The position numbers were made by a program, and so were the translations under genes. Below are positions 7,059 through 15,891 of a stretch of 64,000 nt of DNA, piece after piece (the first letter of the stretch is position 1; each line of letters begins with the position of its first letter). Source of the DNA: Nonomuraea pusilla (GTDB lineage Bacteria; Actinomycetota; Actinomycetes; Streptosporangiales; Streptosporangiaceae); assembly GCF_900109355.1 (NCBI RefSeq), contig NZ_FOBF01000013.1, positions 183,998-247,997 on the forward strand. The letters are read 5' to 3'. A model generated the notes under the pieces. That model worked only from the letters and a program-made list of their open reading frames with translations, did no database searches and had not been told where the DNA came from.

Positions 7059-8492
7059 ATGGCCGAACGTGTCGTGATGATGGACGAGTCGGGCGAGCGG
7101 AACCCGTACCTGCTGGGCGTCTACGCCCCGGTCCAGGCCGAGGTCACCGCCGACGAGCTGACCGTGATCGGGCGGATCCCCGCCGACCTCAACGGCGTGT
7201 ACCTGCGCAACGGGCCCAACGCCCGCCACCCGGTGAAGGGCCGCTACCACTGGTTCGACGGCGACGGCATGGTCCACGCCGTGCACTTCGAGAACGGCAG
7301 GGCCCGCTACCGCAACCGCTGGGTGCGCACCCGCGCCTTCGAGGCGGAGTCGGCCGCCGGTAAGGCCCTGTGGACGGGCGTCATGGAGAACCCCGAGGGC
7401 AACCCGTTCGGCAACGCGCGCGGCCTGCCGTACAAGGACACGGCCAACACCGACGTGATCTTCCACCGCGGGAGGGTCCTCGCCTCCTGGTACCTGTGCG
7501 GCACGCCCTACAGCCTCGACCCGCTCTCGCTGGAGACGCTCGGCGCCGACACCTTCCTCGACACGCTGAACGGCGACTTCATGGCCCACCCCAAGGTGGA
7601 CGAGCGCACCGGCGAGCTGTTCTGGTTCGACTACGGGCCGCGCCCGCCGTACCTGCGCTACGGCGTCGTCGGGCGGTCGGGCACGGTGGAGCACCGCGTC
7701 GAGCTGGACCTGCCGGGCGCCAGGCTCCCCCACGACATGGCGATCACCGAGAACCACGCGATCCTCATGGACCTGCCGCTCTACCAGGACCTCGACGCCG
7801 CCCGGCACGGCCGCTACAAGCTCACCTTCGACCGCGAGCTGCCCTCGCGCTTCGGCGTCATCGCCAGGCGCGGCCACCAGGTGCGCTGGTTCGACGCCAA
7901 GCCCTGCTACATCTACCACGTCGTCAACGCCTGGGAGGAGGGCGAGGAGATCGTCCTCGACGTGTGCCGCGTCTCCCGCCCCGCGCCGCACGGCGCCGGC
8001 TCGCCGCTCTCCCGGATGATCTCCTACCTGAAGCTCGACGCCCGCATGTACCGCTACCGCTTCGACCTGCGCACCGGACGCACGTCCGAGGAGTACGTGG
8101 ACGCCGACCACAACACCGAGTTCCCCTCCATCGACGCCCGCTCCACCGGCTACCGCACCCGCTACGCCTACAACGTCTCCGTCGCCGACGCCGAGACCAA
8201 CCTCTTCGACGGCCTGGTCCGCTACGACAACGTCACCGGCGCCAAGGAGACCTGGTCCTACGGCCCCGGCGTCTACGGCAGCGAGGCCCCGTTCGCCCCG
8301 CGCGACGGCTCGACCGGCGAGGACGACGGCTACCTCGTCAGCTTCGTCACCGACGCGGCCGCCGACCGCTCCGAGGTCCAGATCCTCGACGCGTCGCGGA
8401 TCTCCGACGGGCCGGTCGCCCGCGTGCTGCTGCCGCAGCGGGTGCCGCTCGGCTTCCACGCCACCTGGATCCGCTCGGAGCAGCTGCGATGA
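7059..8492 (+). CDS. Carotenoid-cleavage-oxygenase family dioxygenase
   Basis: A 477-residue non-haem iron oxygenase of the RPE65/lignostilbene dioxygenase family, which cleaves conjugated C=C bonds in apocarotenoids, stilbenes or isoeugenol-like compounds. The four iron-ligand His residues are recognisable: AHPKV (His177), LPHDM (His225), IYHVVN (His287) and GFHATW (about His467). The N-terminal motif VYLRNGPNARHP and YHWFDGDGMVHA are also family hallmarks. It is first in a plus-strand operon with a thiolase and a luciferase-like oxidoreductase, and diverges from a CoA-ligase/thiolase operon. That company suggests degradation of an aromatic or isoprenoid side chain rather than pigment biosynthesis; this is inferred. 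Confidence 0.9.
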   Translation: MAERVVMMDESGERNPYLLGVYAPVQAEVTADELTVIGRIPADLNGVYLRNGPNARHPVKGRYHWFDGDGMVHAVHFENGRARYRNRWVRTRAFEAESAAGKALWTGVMENPEGNPFGNARGLPYKDTANTDVIFHRGRVLASWYLCGTPYSLDPLSLETLGADTFLDTLNGDFMAHPKVDERTGELFWFDYGPRPPYLRYGVVGRSGTVEHRVELDLPGARLPHDMAITENHAILMDLPLYQDLDAARHGRYKLTFDRELPSRFGVIARRGHQVRWFDAKPCYIYHVVNAWEEGEEIVLDVCRVSRPAPHGAGSPLSRMISYLKLDARMYRYRFDLRTGRTSEEYVDADHNTEFPSIDARSTGYRTRYAYNVSVADAETNLFDGLVRYDNVTGAKETWSYGPGVYGSEAPFAPRDGSTGEDDGYLVSFVTDAAADRSEVQILDASRISDGPVARVLLPQRVPLGFHATWIRSEQLR

Positions 8493-9628
8493 ACGACGCC
8501 TACGTCTACGAGTGCGTCAGGACCCCGCGCGGCAAGGCCCGCCCCGGCGGCGGCCTGGCCGGGGTCACGCCGCTCGCCATGCTGGAGGGCCTGCTCGCCG
8601 CCCTCACGGAACGCACCGGGCTGCGGGGGGCCGACGACCTGCTCGTCGGCTGCGCCACCCAGCACGGCGACCAGGGCGGCAACCTGGCCCGCACCGCCGC
8701 GCTGACCACCGGCTTCGACTCCCCCGGCATGACGCTCAACCGCTACTGCACCTCCGGCATCGACGCCGTGCGCGCCGCCGCCGCGCTGGTCGCGTCCGGC
8801 GCGGGCCGCTGCGTGGTCGCGGGAGGGGTGGAGTCGGTCTCCCGCGTCCCCATGTTCTCCGACCGCGGGCCGCTGTGGTCGCTGCCCGTCGGCTCGCTCC
8901 ACATGGGCGTCGCCGCCGACGCCGTCGCCACCCTGGAGGGCTTCACCCGCGAGGAGCTCGACGCGTACGGGGTGCGCACCCAGACCCTCGCGGCGGACGC
9001 CTGGGCGGGTGGCCGGCACGCCCGCTCGCTCGTCCCGGCCGGCGGCCTCGCCCACGACGAGCACGTACGGCCCGGCACCACGCCCGCCGCGCTCGCGGCG
9101 ATGGAACCCGCCTTCGCCGGGACGCCCGAGCAGGACGAGATCGTCCTCAGGCACCTGCCCGAGCTGGACGCCGTCCGCCACCTGCACACCCGCGGCACCT
9201 CGCCCAGCCTCTGCGACGCGGCCGGCCTCGTGCTCGTCGGCCGCGACCTGGACCTGCCGCCGCTGGCCCGCGTCGCCGGCACCGCCACCGCCGCCGGCGA
9301 CCCCGTCACCATGCTCACCGCCGGGCAGCTCGCCGTCGAACGGGTGCTGGCCGAGGCCGGGCTGTCGCCGGACGACGTCGAGGTCTTCGAGTTCGCCGAG
9401 GCCTTCGCGGCGCTCTGCCTGAAGTTCCAGCGGGACCTCGGGGTCGGCGACGACCGCTTCAACGTCAACGGCGGCACCATCGCCATGGGTCACGCCTTCG
9501 GCGCCACCGGCGCGATCCTGATCGCCGCCTGCGTGGACGAGCTGCACCGCCGTGGCGCCCGCTACGGCGTCGCGGCGGTCAGCGGCGCCGCCGGCTCAGG
9601 ATCGGCCGTCCTGCTGGAGCGCGTGTGA
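8489..9628 (+). CDS. Thiolase-family protein lacking the usual C-terminal cysteine
   Basis: A 379-residue thiolase-fold protein. The nucleophile Cys is in NRYCTSGID (Cys87) and GHAFGATG (334-341) supplies the catalytic His. The position of the second catalytic Cys, normally CxGGGxG, reads VSGAAGSG (364-371) with Ser in place of Cys. The usual NEAFA reads AEAFA. So it may not be a standard acetyl-CoA acetyltransferase; it might act as an acyltransferase, a C-C hydrolase or a partner subunit. ATG 8489 overlaps the oxygenase stop in an ATGA junction, so the two proteins are tightly coupled. Confidence 0.85.
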   Translation: MNDAYVYECVRTPRGKARPGGGLAGVTPLAMLEGLLAALTERTGLRGADDLLVGCATQHGDQGGNLARTAALTTGFDSPGMTLNRYCTSGIDAVRAAAALVASGAGRCVVAGGVESVSRVPMFSDRGPLWSLPVGSLHMGVAADAVATLEGFTREELDAYGVRTQTLAADAWAGGRHARSLVPAGGLAHDEHVRPGTTPAALAAMEPAFAGTPEQDEIVLRHLPELDAVRHLHTRGTSPSLCDAAGLVLVGRDLDLPPLARVAGTATAAGDPVTMLTAGQLAVERVLAEAGLSPDDVEVFEFAEAFAALCLKFQRDLGVGDDRFNVNGGTIAMGHAFGATGAILIAACVDELHRRGARYGVAAVSGAAGSGSAVLLERV

Positions 9629-9680
9629 ACCCGCCCGTGCCGCTGGACCGCATGAACGTGTCCGTCCTGTGGGAGCGCGC

Positions 9681-10619
9681 ATGAACCTGTCCGTGTCCCT
9701 CGGCCTGTGGCAGGACCGCCCGGCCGAGGAGGCCCTGCTGACCGCCCGCGCCGCCGACGAGCTGGGCTACCCCACGCTCTGGGTCGGCGAGATGGCCACG
9801 TACGACGCTTTCGCCCTGGCCACCGCCATCGGCCTGGCCACCGCCCGGATCGGGCTCACCGTCGGCCCGCTCGCGGTGGCCGTCCGCGACCCCATGATGA
9901 TCGCGATGGGCGCCGCCTCCGTCGCCTCGCTCACCGGCCGGCAGGTCGACGTCGCCGTGGGCACGTCCAGCCCGACCGTCGTGGAGAGCTGGCACGGCCG
10001 CTCCCGCGCCAGATCCGCCACCGCGCTGCGCGAGACGGTCCAGGTGCTGCGGCCGCTCCTCGACGGCGACAGATCCGGCTTCACCGGCGCCTGCGTGAGC
10101 AGCACCGGCTACCGCCTGCGCCTGCCCGCCCCCCGCTCCCGGCTCGCGGTGGCCGCCTTCGGGCCCTCCGCCGTCCGCACCGCCGCCTCGGCGGACCGCA
10201 TGGTGCTCAACCTCGTCACGCCCGCCTCCGCCGCGCGGCTCACCGCCCGGCTGCGCGCCGTCAACCCGGACGTGCCCGTCACCGCCTGGGTCACGGCCGC
10301 CGCCGACCCCGACCGCGAGGCCGTCGACCGCGTCCGCCGCGCCGTCGTCGGCTACCTGCCCGCCCCCGGCTACGGCGAGATGTTCGCCGAGGCCGGGTTC
10401 GGCGACGTCGTCGCGTTCGCCCGTACCCGGCCGCACCCGCGCGACCTGCTGGCCGCCGTCCCCGACGAGCTCGTGGCGTCGGTGTCCCTGCTGGGGGACC
10501 CGCGGGCGCAGCTGGCGGCGTACGCGGCGGCAGGGGTGGACGAGGTGGCGGTCGTCCCGGTCGGCACCGACCGCGACCCGGGCGGCGCCGCCACCCTCGC
10601 ATCGCTCGCCGCCCGCTGA
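9681..10619 (+). CDS. Luciferase-like (LLM class) flavin/F420-dependent oxidoreductase
   Basis: A 312-residue bacterial-luciferase-fold enzyme. Family signals are AADELGYPTLWVGEMATYD near residues 19-38, the LTVGPLAVAVRDPMM strand-loop, and a C-terminal LLGDPRAQLAAYAAAGVDEV. Members use F420 or FMN for hydride transfer or monooxygenation. It is third in the oxygenase/thiolase operon after a 52-base gap, and probably oxidises or reduces an intermediate of the same route. ATG 9681 is preceded by GGGAG. The gap contains a near-duplicate of this start (ATGAACGTGTCCGT at 9651), giving a ten-codon mini-frame that ends at the true start. Confidence 0.85.
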   Translation: MNLSVSLGLWQDRPAEEALLTARAADELGYPTLWVGEMATYDAFALATAIGLATARIGLTVGPLAVAVRDPMMIAMGAASVASLTGRQVDVAVGTSSPTVVESWHGRSRARSATALRETVQVLRPLLDGDRSGFTGACVSSTGYRLRLPAPRSRLAVAAFGPSAVRTAASADRMVLNLVTPASAARLTARLRAVNPDVPVTAWVTAAADPDREAVDRVRRAVVGYLPAPGYGEMFAEAGFGDVVAFARTRPHPRDLLAAVPDELVASVSLLGDPRAQLAAYAAAGVDEVAVVPVGTDRDPGGAATLASLAAR

Positions 10620-10710
10620 GGGGCCGCCCCCGCGGTCGCCGCGCCGCCTCACATTCGGCGGCGTCGCGGTGTCGGACTGGTGAGACGCCATCGAGAAGGG
10701 AACCCTCGCC

Positions 10711-11895
10711 ATGTCCACGCAGCCCTCGCAGCCCACGCCCCACAAGGTCGTCGTCATCGGCGGCGGCTACGCCGGCGCGCTCGCGGCCAACCGTCTGCGG
10801 ACGCGCCGCGACGTCGACGTCACCCTGGTCAACCCCCGCCCGGAGTTCGTCGAACGGGTCCGGCTGCACCAGCTCGCGGCCGGCACCGGCGAGGCCACGG
10901 CGGACTACGGCACGCTGCTGGGCGAGGGCGTCCGGTTGGTGGTCGACAGCGCCACGCGCATCGACACCGCCGCCCGCGCGGTGCGGCTGGCGTCGGGCCG
11001 CGCGCTGGACTACGACCACGTCGTCTACGCGGTCGGCAGCACCGGCGCCGTCCCGTCGTCGGTGCCCGGCGCGGCCGCGTTCGCGTTCGACGTCGCCGAG
11101 CTGGAGTCCGCGCGGCGGCTGCGCGCCAGGCTGGACGAGCTGCCCGCCGACGCCCCGGTCACCGTGGTCGGCGGCGGGCTGACCGGCATCGAGACGGCCG
11201 CCGAACTGGCCGGACGAGGACGCCGGGTCACGCTGGTGTGCGGCGGGACCCTGGCGCCCTCGGTCAGCGCGCCGGGCCGCCGCTACGTCGCCGGCTGGCT
11301 GTCGCGGCACGGTGTCGCCGTGCTCCAGGCCGACGCCGTGACCGAGGTCCGGCCGGACGCGGTCGTCCTCGCCTCCGGCGCGGCGCGTCCGAGCGCCCTC
11401 ACCGTCTGGGCGGCGGGTTTCGGCGTGCCGGGGCTGGCGGCCGCGAGCGGGCTGCGCACCGACGAGCTCGGCCGGTTGCTCACCGACGAGACGCTGACGA
11501 GCCTCGACGACGACCGGGTCGTCGCGGCCGGGGACGCCGCCGCGCCCTCGGGCCGGCCGCTGCGGATGAGCTGCTACGCCGCCGGGCCGCTCGGGGCGCA
11601 GGCCGCCGACACCGTGCTGAGCCGCATCGCGGGAACCGAACCCGCGGTCATCAGGCTCGCCTTCTCGGGGGCGTGTGTGAGCCTCGGCCGGCGCGCCGCC
11701 ATGCGGCAGCTCGCCCGCAAGGACGACACCGCGGTGAACGTCTACGTCGGCGGACGCGTGAGCGCGGCGTACAAGGAGCTGACGTGCAGGCTCGGGGTGT
11801 GGAAGATCCGCCGCGAGGCCCGCAGGCCGGGCTCCCTGATCTGGCCCAAGGGCGGCCCACGACCTGAGGGGCCGGCCGCCTCCGCCACCCGGTGA
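10711..11895 (+). CDS. NDH-2-like FAD/NAD(P)-dependent pyridine nucleotide-disulfide oxidoreductase
   Basis: A 394-residue two-dinucleotide-domain flavoprotein. The FAD-binding motif VVVIGGGYAG is near residues 13-22, the NAD(P)H-binding motif VTVVGGGLTGIETAAEL is near 150, and the second FAD motif VVAAGDAA is near 270. No redox-active CxxxxC is present. The length and MSCYAAGPLGAQAADTVLSRI section match actinobacterial membrane-associated NADH dehydrogenase-like proteins, which often sit next to a SigJ-type sigma gene; none is immediately adjacent here. It is preceded by GAAGGGAA and appears monocistronic, with 242 bases before the next gene in which I see no coding or clear terminator signal. 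Confidence 0.88.
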   Translation: MSTQPSQPTPHKVVVIGGGYAGALAANRLRTRRDVDVTLVNPRPEFVERVRLHQLAAGTGEATADYGTLLGEGVRLVVDSATRIDTAARAVRLASGRALDYDHVVYAVGSTGAVPSSVPGAAAFAFDVAELESARRLRARLDELPADAPVTVVGGGLTGIETAAELAGRGRRVTLVCGGTLAPSVSAPGRRYVAGWLSRHGVAVLQADAVTEVRPDAVVLASGAARPSALTVWAAGFGVPGLAAASGLRTDELGRLLTDETLTSLDDDRVVAAGDAAAPSGRPLRMSCYAAGPLGAQAADTVLSRIAGTEPAVIRLAFSGACVSLGRRAAMRQLARKDDTAVNVYVGGRVSAAYKELTCRLGVWKIRREARRPGSLIWPKGGPRPEGPAASATR

Positions 11896-12137
11896 CCACC
11901 CGCGGGGTCGTTGCCCGGAGCCGGAAGGCGGCGTAGCTTTCGTGAGGTACGCCGCACCGGGGTCCCTCACCTATCCGGCGGCGGGCCTCGGCGTCAGCAA
12001 GACCGCGGTCAACACGGTCGCGCGTGGCAGCCGGACGGGAGCCGGGACGCCACGCGCCACCGCCTGACCTGGACCACCGGTCCGCGTTCCGGCCGGGCCT
12101 GCTCACCCGGCACCGGCCCACGACCAAGGGAGAGGCG

Positions 12138-13337
12138 ATGACCAGCATCGTCGAGCGGTATCACATCCCCGAGCAGCATTTCTGGCTGCGCGGAGGGCGT
12201 TCGGGCCCGCCGGTGGAGTACGACGCCGGCACCGGCATCTGGAACGTCTACGGCTACCCGGAACTCCACGAGGTCCTCGGCGATCCCGCGACGTTCTCCT
12301 CGGACGTCATGCGCGTGATCCCCAAGGACCTCATGCCGGACAGCGAGGACTTCTCGCTGGCGGGCTTCATCACCCAGATCGACCCGCCGGAGCACGGCAA
12401 GCTGCGCAAGCTGGTCAGCAGCGCCTTCACCCGCAAGGTCGTCGCGGATCTGGAGCCGAGGATCGCGCGGCTCACCCACGAGCTGCTCGACGCGGCCCGC
12501 GAACGGGGACGCCTCGAACTGGTCGCCGACCTGGCCTACCCGCTTCCCGTCACCGTCATCGCCGAGCTGCTCGGGGTGCCCGGCGGCGACCGCGTCCTGT
12601 TCAAGCAGTGGGCCGACGCGATGTTCGAGCGCGACACCAAGATCTCGCTGTCGAGGACCGCCGCCGAGCAGCAGGCGGACGCGCGGGACGCGCTGAAGGC
12701 GTGGAAGGAGATGGCGGGCTACCTCGCCGCCCACGCCGCGGAACGCAGGCGGCAGCCGCGCGCCGACCTGCTCACCAGGCTGGTCGAGGCCGAGGTGGAC
12801 GGCGAACGCCTCCCCGACGACCAGGTCGTCAACTTCGCGATCGTCCTGCTGCTCGCCGGACACGTCACCACGACGATGCTCCTCGGCAACACGGTGCTGT
12901 GCCTCGACGCGTTCCCCGAGGTGCAGGACCGGGTCCGAGCCGACCGCGCCTCGGTCCCGGCCGTCATCGAGGAGTCGCTGCGCTTCCTCACCCCGTTCGC
13001 CGCCCTCAGCCGCTCCACCACGCGCGAGGTCGAGCTGGGCGGCGTGACGGTCCCGGCCGACCGCCTGCTCATGATCTGGCTCGGGGCGGCCAACCGGGAT
13101 CCCCGTCAGTTCCCGGACCCCGACGTCTTCGATCCGGGCCGCGACCCCAACCCGCACCTCGCCTTCGGCCGCGGGATCCACTTCTGCCTGGGCGCCCCCC
13201 TCGCCCGGCTGGAGGGACGGGTCGCGCTGAACATCCTGCTCGACCGGTCCGACCGGCTGCGCACCGACCCGGACGACCCGGTGGAGTTCATGCCCACGCC
13301 GACCATGACGGGAGTACGCCGCCTCCCGCTGCGCTGA
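12138..13337 (+). CDS. Cytochrome P450
   Basis: A 399-residue soluble bacterial P450 with haem-binding motif FGRGIHFCLGAPLA (Cys350), the EESLRF ExxR helix and an I-helix reading LLLAGHVTTTMLLG. In that helix His-Val replaces the common acid/alcohol pair AGxE/DT, which can affect proton delivery. It resembles CYP107-like proteins. ATG 12138 follows AGAGGCG. No ferredoxin or reductase gene is adjacent, so electrons would come from elsewhere, possibly from the ferredoxin system at 28-31 kb. The neighbouring sigma-factor operon converges on it. Its substrate is unknown. Confidence 0.9.
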   Translation: MTSIVERYHIPEQHFWLRGGRSGPPVEYDAGTGIWNVYGYPELHEVLGDPATFSSDVMRVIPKDLMPDSEDFSLAGFITQIDPPEHGKLRKLVSSAFTRKVVADLEPRIARLTHELLDAARERGRLELVADLAYPLPVTVIAELLGVPGGDRVLFKQWADAMFERDTKISLSRTAAEQQADARDALKAWKEMAGYLAAHAAERRRQPRADLLTRLVEAEVDGERLPDDQVVNFAIVLLLAGHVTTTMLLGNTVLCLDAFPEVQDRVRADRASVPAVIEESLRFLTPFAALSRSTTREVELGGVTVPADRLLMIWLGAANRDPRQFPDPDVFDPGRDPNPHLAFGRGIHFCLGAPLARLEGRVALNILLDRSDRLRTDPDDPVEFMPTPTMTGVRRLPLR

Positions 13338-13338
13338 C

Positions 13339-14016
13339 TCATCCCGTCGAGGAGCCGGTGCCGGGGACGGTGTCCGAGCCGCCGTGGCGCGTGTCGTCGC
13401 CCTGGCGGTGCCCTGTCTCCGGCCGGCCGCCCGGTCCCTCGTCCGGAAGCGGCAGCGGCGTCTCCTCGCAGGGCGCCACCGGGCCCCTGACGACCTGCAT
13501 CGACAGCGCGACGGGCGGCCGGTCCTCGCCCGCCGGGTCGACCGAGACCGCCAGCACGAGCGTCTCGCCCGGCCCCACCTGTCCCTTTCCAAGGTCGAAG
13601 GCGATCCCCTTGCCGTCCTCGCCGCGGCCGACCTTCAGCTGCCCGTCCGCGACCGCCGGCTCGCCGCGGGAGGGCCGGCAACCCTTCCCCGCCGGCAGGT
13701 AGTCGATCTCCGCCTTGATCCCGGCACGGGCCAGCTCGGCCTCCAGCTCCCCGGGGTCGCGGAACGCGTTGATCTGCACCCGCACCGATCCGTCCGCGCG
13801 CTCGCTCACCGCGTACGCCGTGGTGACGCCCCCGCCGAAGACGGTGAACCCGGCCGTGACGGCCGCCGCCCCGGCCACCACGGCGCCGAGCCTCAGGGCC
13901 CGGCGGTTCACGCCGCGCCCGCCCCGCGTCCGGACGGCGGTGTCCCCTTCCTCCGCCCTCCTGGCGTGCTCTTCCATGACCGCTCTGATCAGTCGCTCCT
14001 CGAACCTGTCGTTCAT
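13339..14016 (-). CDS. Single-pass membrane protein partnered with an ECF sigma factor
   Basis: A 225-residue protein with a short charged cytoplasmic part (1-40, with ERLIRAVMEEHARR), one membrane helix (about 41-64) and an extracytoplasmic domain ending in a Pro/Gly/Asp-rich tail. It begins with an ATGA overlap with the sigma gene upstream (13-bp-scale coupling is absent; the overlap is four bases). That location and topology suggest an anti-sigma or sensor role, although no zinc-binding anti-sigma His/Cys motif is visible. The outer domain has two Cys residues (GKGCRPS and VAPCEE) that could form a disulfide and sense redox state. The gene ends one base after the convergent P450 stop. Confidence 0.65.
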   Translation of the reverse strand: MNDRFEERLIRAVMEEHARRAEEGDTAVRTRGGRGVNRRALRLGAVVAGAAAVTAGFTVFGGGVTTAYAVSERADGSVRVQINAFRDPGELEAELARAGIKAEIDYLPAGKGCRPSRGEPAVADGQLKVGRGEDGKGIAFDLGKGQVGPGETLVLAVSVDPAGEDRPPVALSMQVVRGPVAPCEETPLPLPDEGPGGRPETGHRQGDDTRHGGSDTVPGTGSSTG

Positions 14017-14558
14017 GCCTGCGCTCCCCTGTACTCCGCCGGGGCCGAGGCGACGCCCTTGAGGGCGTTCCTGGCCCGATGCAGCCGGACTCGTGCGGTG
14101 ACCTTCCCGATGCCGAGAGCGGTGGCCGCTTCGGCGACCGTGAGCTGGTCGATCGCGACCAGTTCCAGCACGGCCCGCTCCCCTTCCGGCAGGCCGGCCA
14201 TCGTCTGGCGGGCCTCCCGCAGCTGACGCTCCGCGTCGATGCGCTCCTCCATCCGGACGATGTCGTCGTCGTCCATCAACCTGCGGCCCGCGACGCGGCT
14301 GACCGCCCTCGCCTCCAGAGCCGACGAGCGGTGATGGCCCGACACGACGTTGCGCGCGATGCCGTACAACCACGCGATCTCGCTGCCGCGCCCGCTGACG
14401 TAGGTGTGCGCCGAGTCCAGGACCGCGACGAAGATGTCGCCGGTCAGGTCGGCGGCGAGCTGCGGATCGCTGACCCGCCGCACCACGTACCGCATGATCG
14501 CGTCGGCGTGGCGGCGGTAGAAGGCCTCCAGGGCCGCCGGGTCTTCACTGAGGCGCAC
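14013..14558 (-). CDS. ECF-type RNA polymerase sigma factor
   Basis: A 181-residue sigma-70 family factor. Region 2 covers about residues 8-75 (LEAFYRRHADAIMRYVVRRV, then DLTGDIFVAVL and WLYGIARNVVSGHHR). Region 4 covers about 120-170 (LPEGERAVLELVAIDQLTVA, then GIGKVTARVRLHRARNAL). It directs transcription in response to an unknown signal relayed by the membrane partner encoded downstream. GTG 14558 is preferred because GGGAG and GAGG lie upstream; a GTG at 14591 would add 11 basic residues. There is no C-terminal extension, so this is an ordinary short ECF factor, unlike the ECF42 protein encoded just upstream. Confidence 0.87.
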   Translation of the reverse strand: MRLSEDPAALEAFYRRHADAIMRYVVRRVSDPQLAADLTGDIFVAVLDSAHTYVSGRGSEIAWLYGIARNVVSGHHRSSALEARAVSRVAGRRLMDDDDIVRMEERIDAERQLREARQTMAGLPEGERAVLELVAIDQLTVAEAATALGIGKVTARVRLHRARNALKGVASAPAEYRGAQA

Positions 14559-14646
14559 TCGCCTCGCTCCCTTCGTCGTCCGCCCTTTCACCTGTACTTG
14601 GAACGGGAGGCGTGAAGCGTTTCCGCGCGGGCGGCGGCGACGGAGG

Positions 14647-15891
14647 TCAGCCTTCCAGCCGGTCGGCCCTGGCCAGCAGGTGGCGCCGCTCGGGGAGGCT
14701 CGTGGTGCGCCGGGCGGCCAGGCGGTAGTTCTCCCGCGCGGCGGCGTGCTCGCCCGCCAGTTCCTGCAGGTGGGCGCGGACGGCGGGGAGGCGGTGGTGG
14801 CGGGCCATGCGGGGGTCGCCGTCCAGGGTGCGCAGCAGGTCGAGCCCCGCCTCGGGGCCGCGCGTCATCGCGACCGCGACGGCGTGGTTGAGCGTGACCA
14901 TCGGGTTCGGCGCGATCCGCGACAGGATCGCGTACAGGATGCGGATCTGCTCCCAGTCGGTGTCCCCGGCCCGGGGCGCCTGGACGTGCAGCGCGGCGAT
15001 CGCCGCCTGGAGCTGGTAGGGGCCGAGGGGCGCGGCGGACATGGCGGCGGTGACCAGCGCGGCGCCCTCCTCGATCAGGGCGGCGTCCCATCTGCCGCGG
15101 TCCTGCTCGGCCAGCGGCACGAGGGCGCCGTCCTGGCCGGTGCGGGCGGGGCGTCGGGCGTCGGTCAGCAGCATCAGCGCCAGCAGCCCGGCGACCTCGC
15201 CGTCGTCCGGCAGGGACCGGTGCAGCAGGCGGGTGAGCCGGATCGCCTCCGCGGTGAGATCGGCGCGGTGCAGGTCGGGTCCCGACCCGGCCGTGTAGCC
15301 CTCGTTGAAGATCAGGTACAGGACGTGCAGGACGGCGTCGAGCCGTCCGGCCCACTGCTCGGCCGCCGGCAGCTCGAACGCCGCGCCCGCCGATCTCACG
15401 CGCTGCTTCGCCCGGCTGATCCGCGGCGCCATCGTGGCCTCCGGCACGAGGAACGCGCGGGCCACCTCGGCCGTGGTGAGCCCGCCGACGGCGCGCAGCG
15501 TGAGCGCCACCTGGGAGGCGGGCGTCAGCGCCGGATGGCAGCACAGGAACAGCAGCGCGAGCGTGTCGTCGCGGTCGCCGGGGCTCTCGTCGCCGGGCGC
15601 GGGCGCGAGGCCGGCGTCCGGCGCCTCGCGCGCCGCCGCCGTGGCCTCGCGGCGGCGGCGCGCCTGCTCGCTGCGCACCTGGTCGACCAGGCGCCGGGCG
15701 GCGACGGTGACCAGCCAGGACCGCGGGTTGTCCGGCAGCCCCTCGGCCGGCCACTGCGTCGCCGCCGCGAGCAGCGCCTCCTGCACGGCGTCCTCGCACT
15801 CCTCCAGCCCGCCGTGGCGGCGCAGGAGCACGCCGAGGACCTGCGGCGCCAGCTCGCGCAGCAGGTCACCCAGGCGTTCGGACGCGCTCAC
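14647..15891 (-). CDS. ECF42-type RNA polymerase sigma factor with C-terminal helical extension
   Basis: A 414-residue sigma factor. Region 2 (about 5-80) includes EDAVQEALLAA and NPRSWLVTVAARRLVDQVR. Region 4 (about 105-165) includes LTLRAVGGLTTAEVARAFLV. The remaining 240 residues form a DUF6596/TPR-like extension with LYLIFNEGYTAGSG and IRILYAILSRIAPNPMVTLN, characteristic of the ECF42 group. The GTG start overlaps the preceding YCII gene in a GTGA junction. In known ECF42 systems the factor is co-encoded with DGPF/YCII proteins and controls them; here two lie directly upstream in the same operon. The extension is needed for activity in the studied family members. The inducing signal is unknown. 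Confidence 0.9.
   Translation of the reverse strand: MSASERLGDLLRELAPQVLGVLLRRHGGLEECEDAVQEALLAAATQWPAEGLPDNPRSWLVTVAARRLVDQVRSEQARRRREATAAAREAPDAGLAPAPGDESPGDRDDTLALLFLCCHPALTPASQVALTLRAVGGLTTAEVARAFLVPEATMAPRISRAKQRVRSAGAAFELPAAEQWAGRLDAVLHVLYLIFNEGYTAGSGPDLHRADLTAEAIRLTRLLHRSLPDDGEVAGLLALMLLTDARRPARTGQDGALVPLAEQDRGRWDAALIEEGAALVTAAMSAAPLGPYQLQAAIAALHVQAPRAGDTDWEQIRILYAILSRIAPNPMVTLNHAVAVAMTRGPEAGLDLLRTLDGDPRMARHHRLPAVRAHLQELAGEHAAARENYRLAARRTTSLPERRHLLARADRLEG

Noticed and set aside
11896..12137. A small gene in the gap before the first P450
   Set aside because: Short frames exist, but none has a convincing start, ribosome-binding site or homology-like composition.
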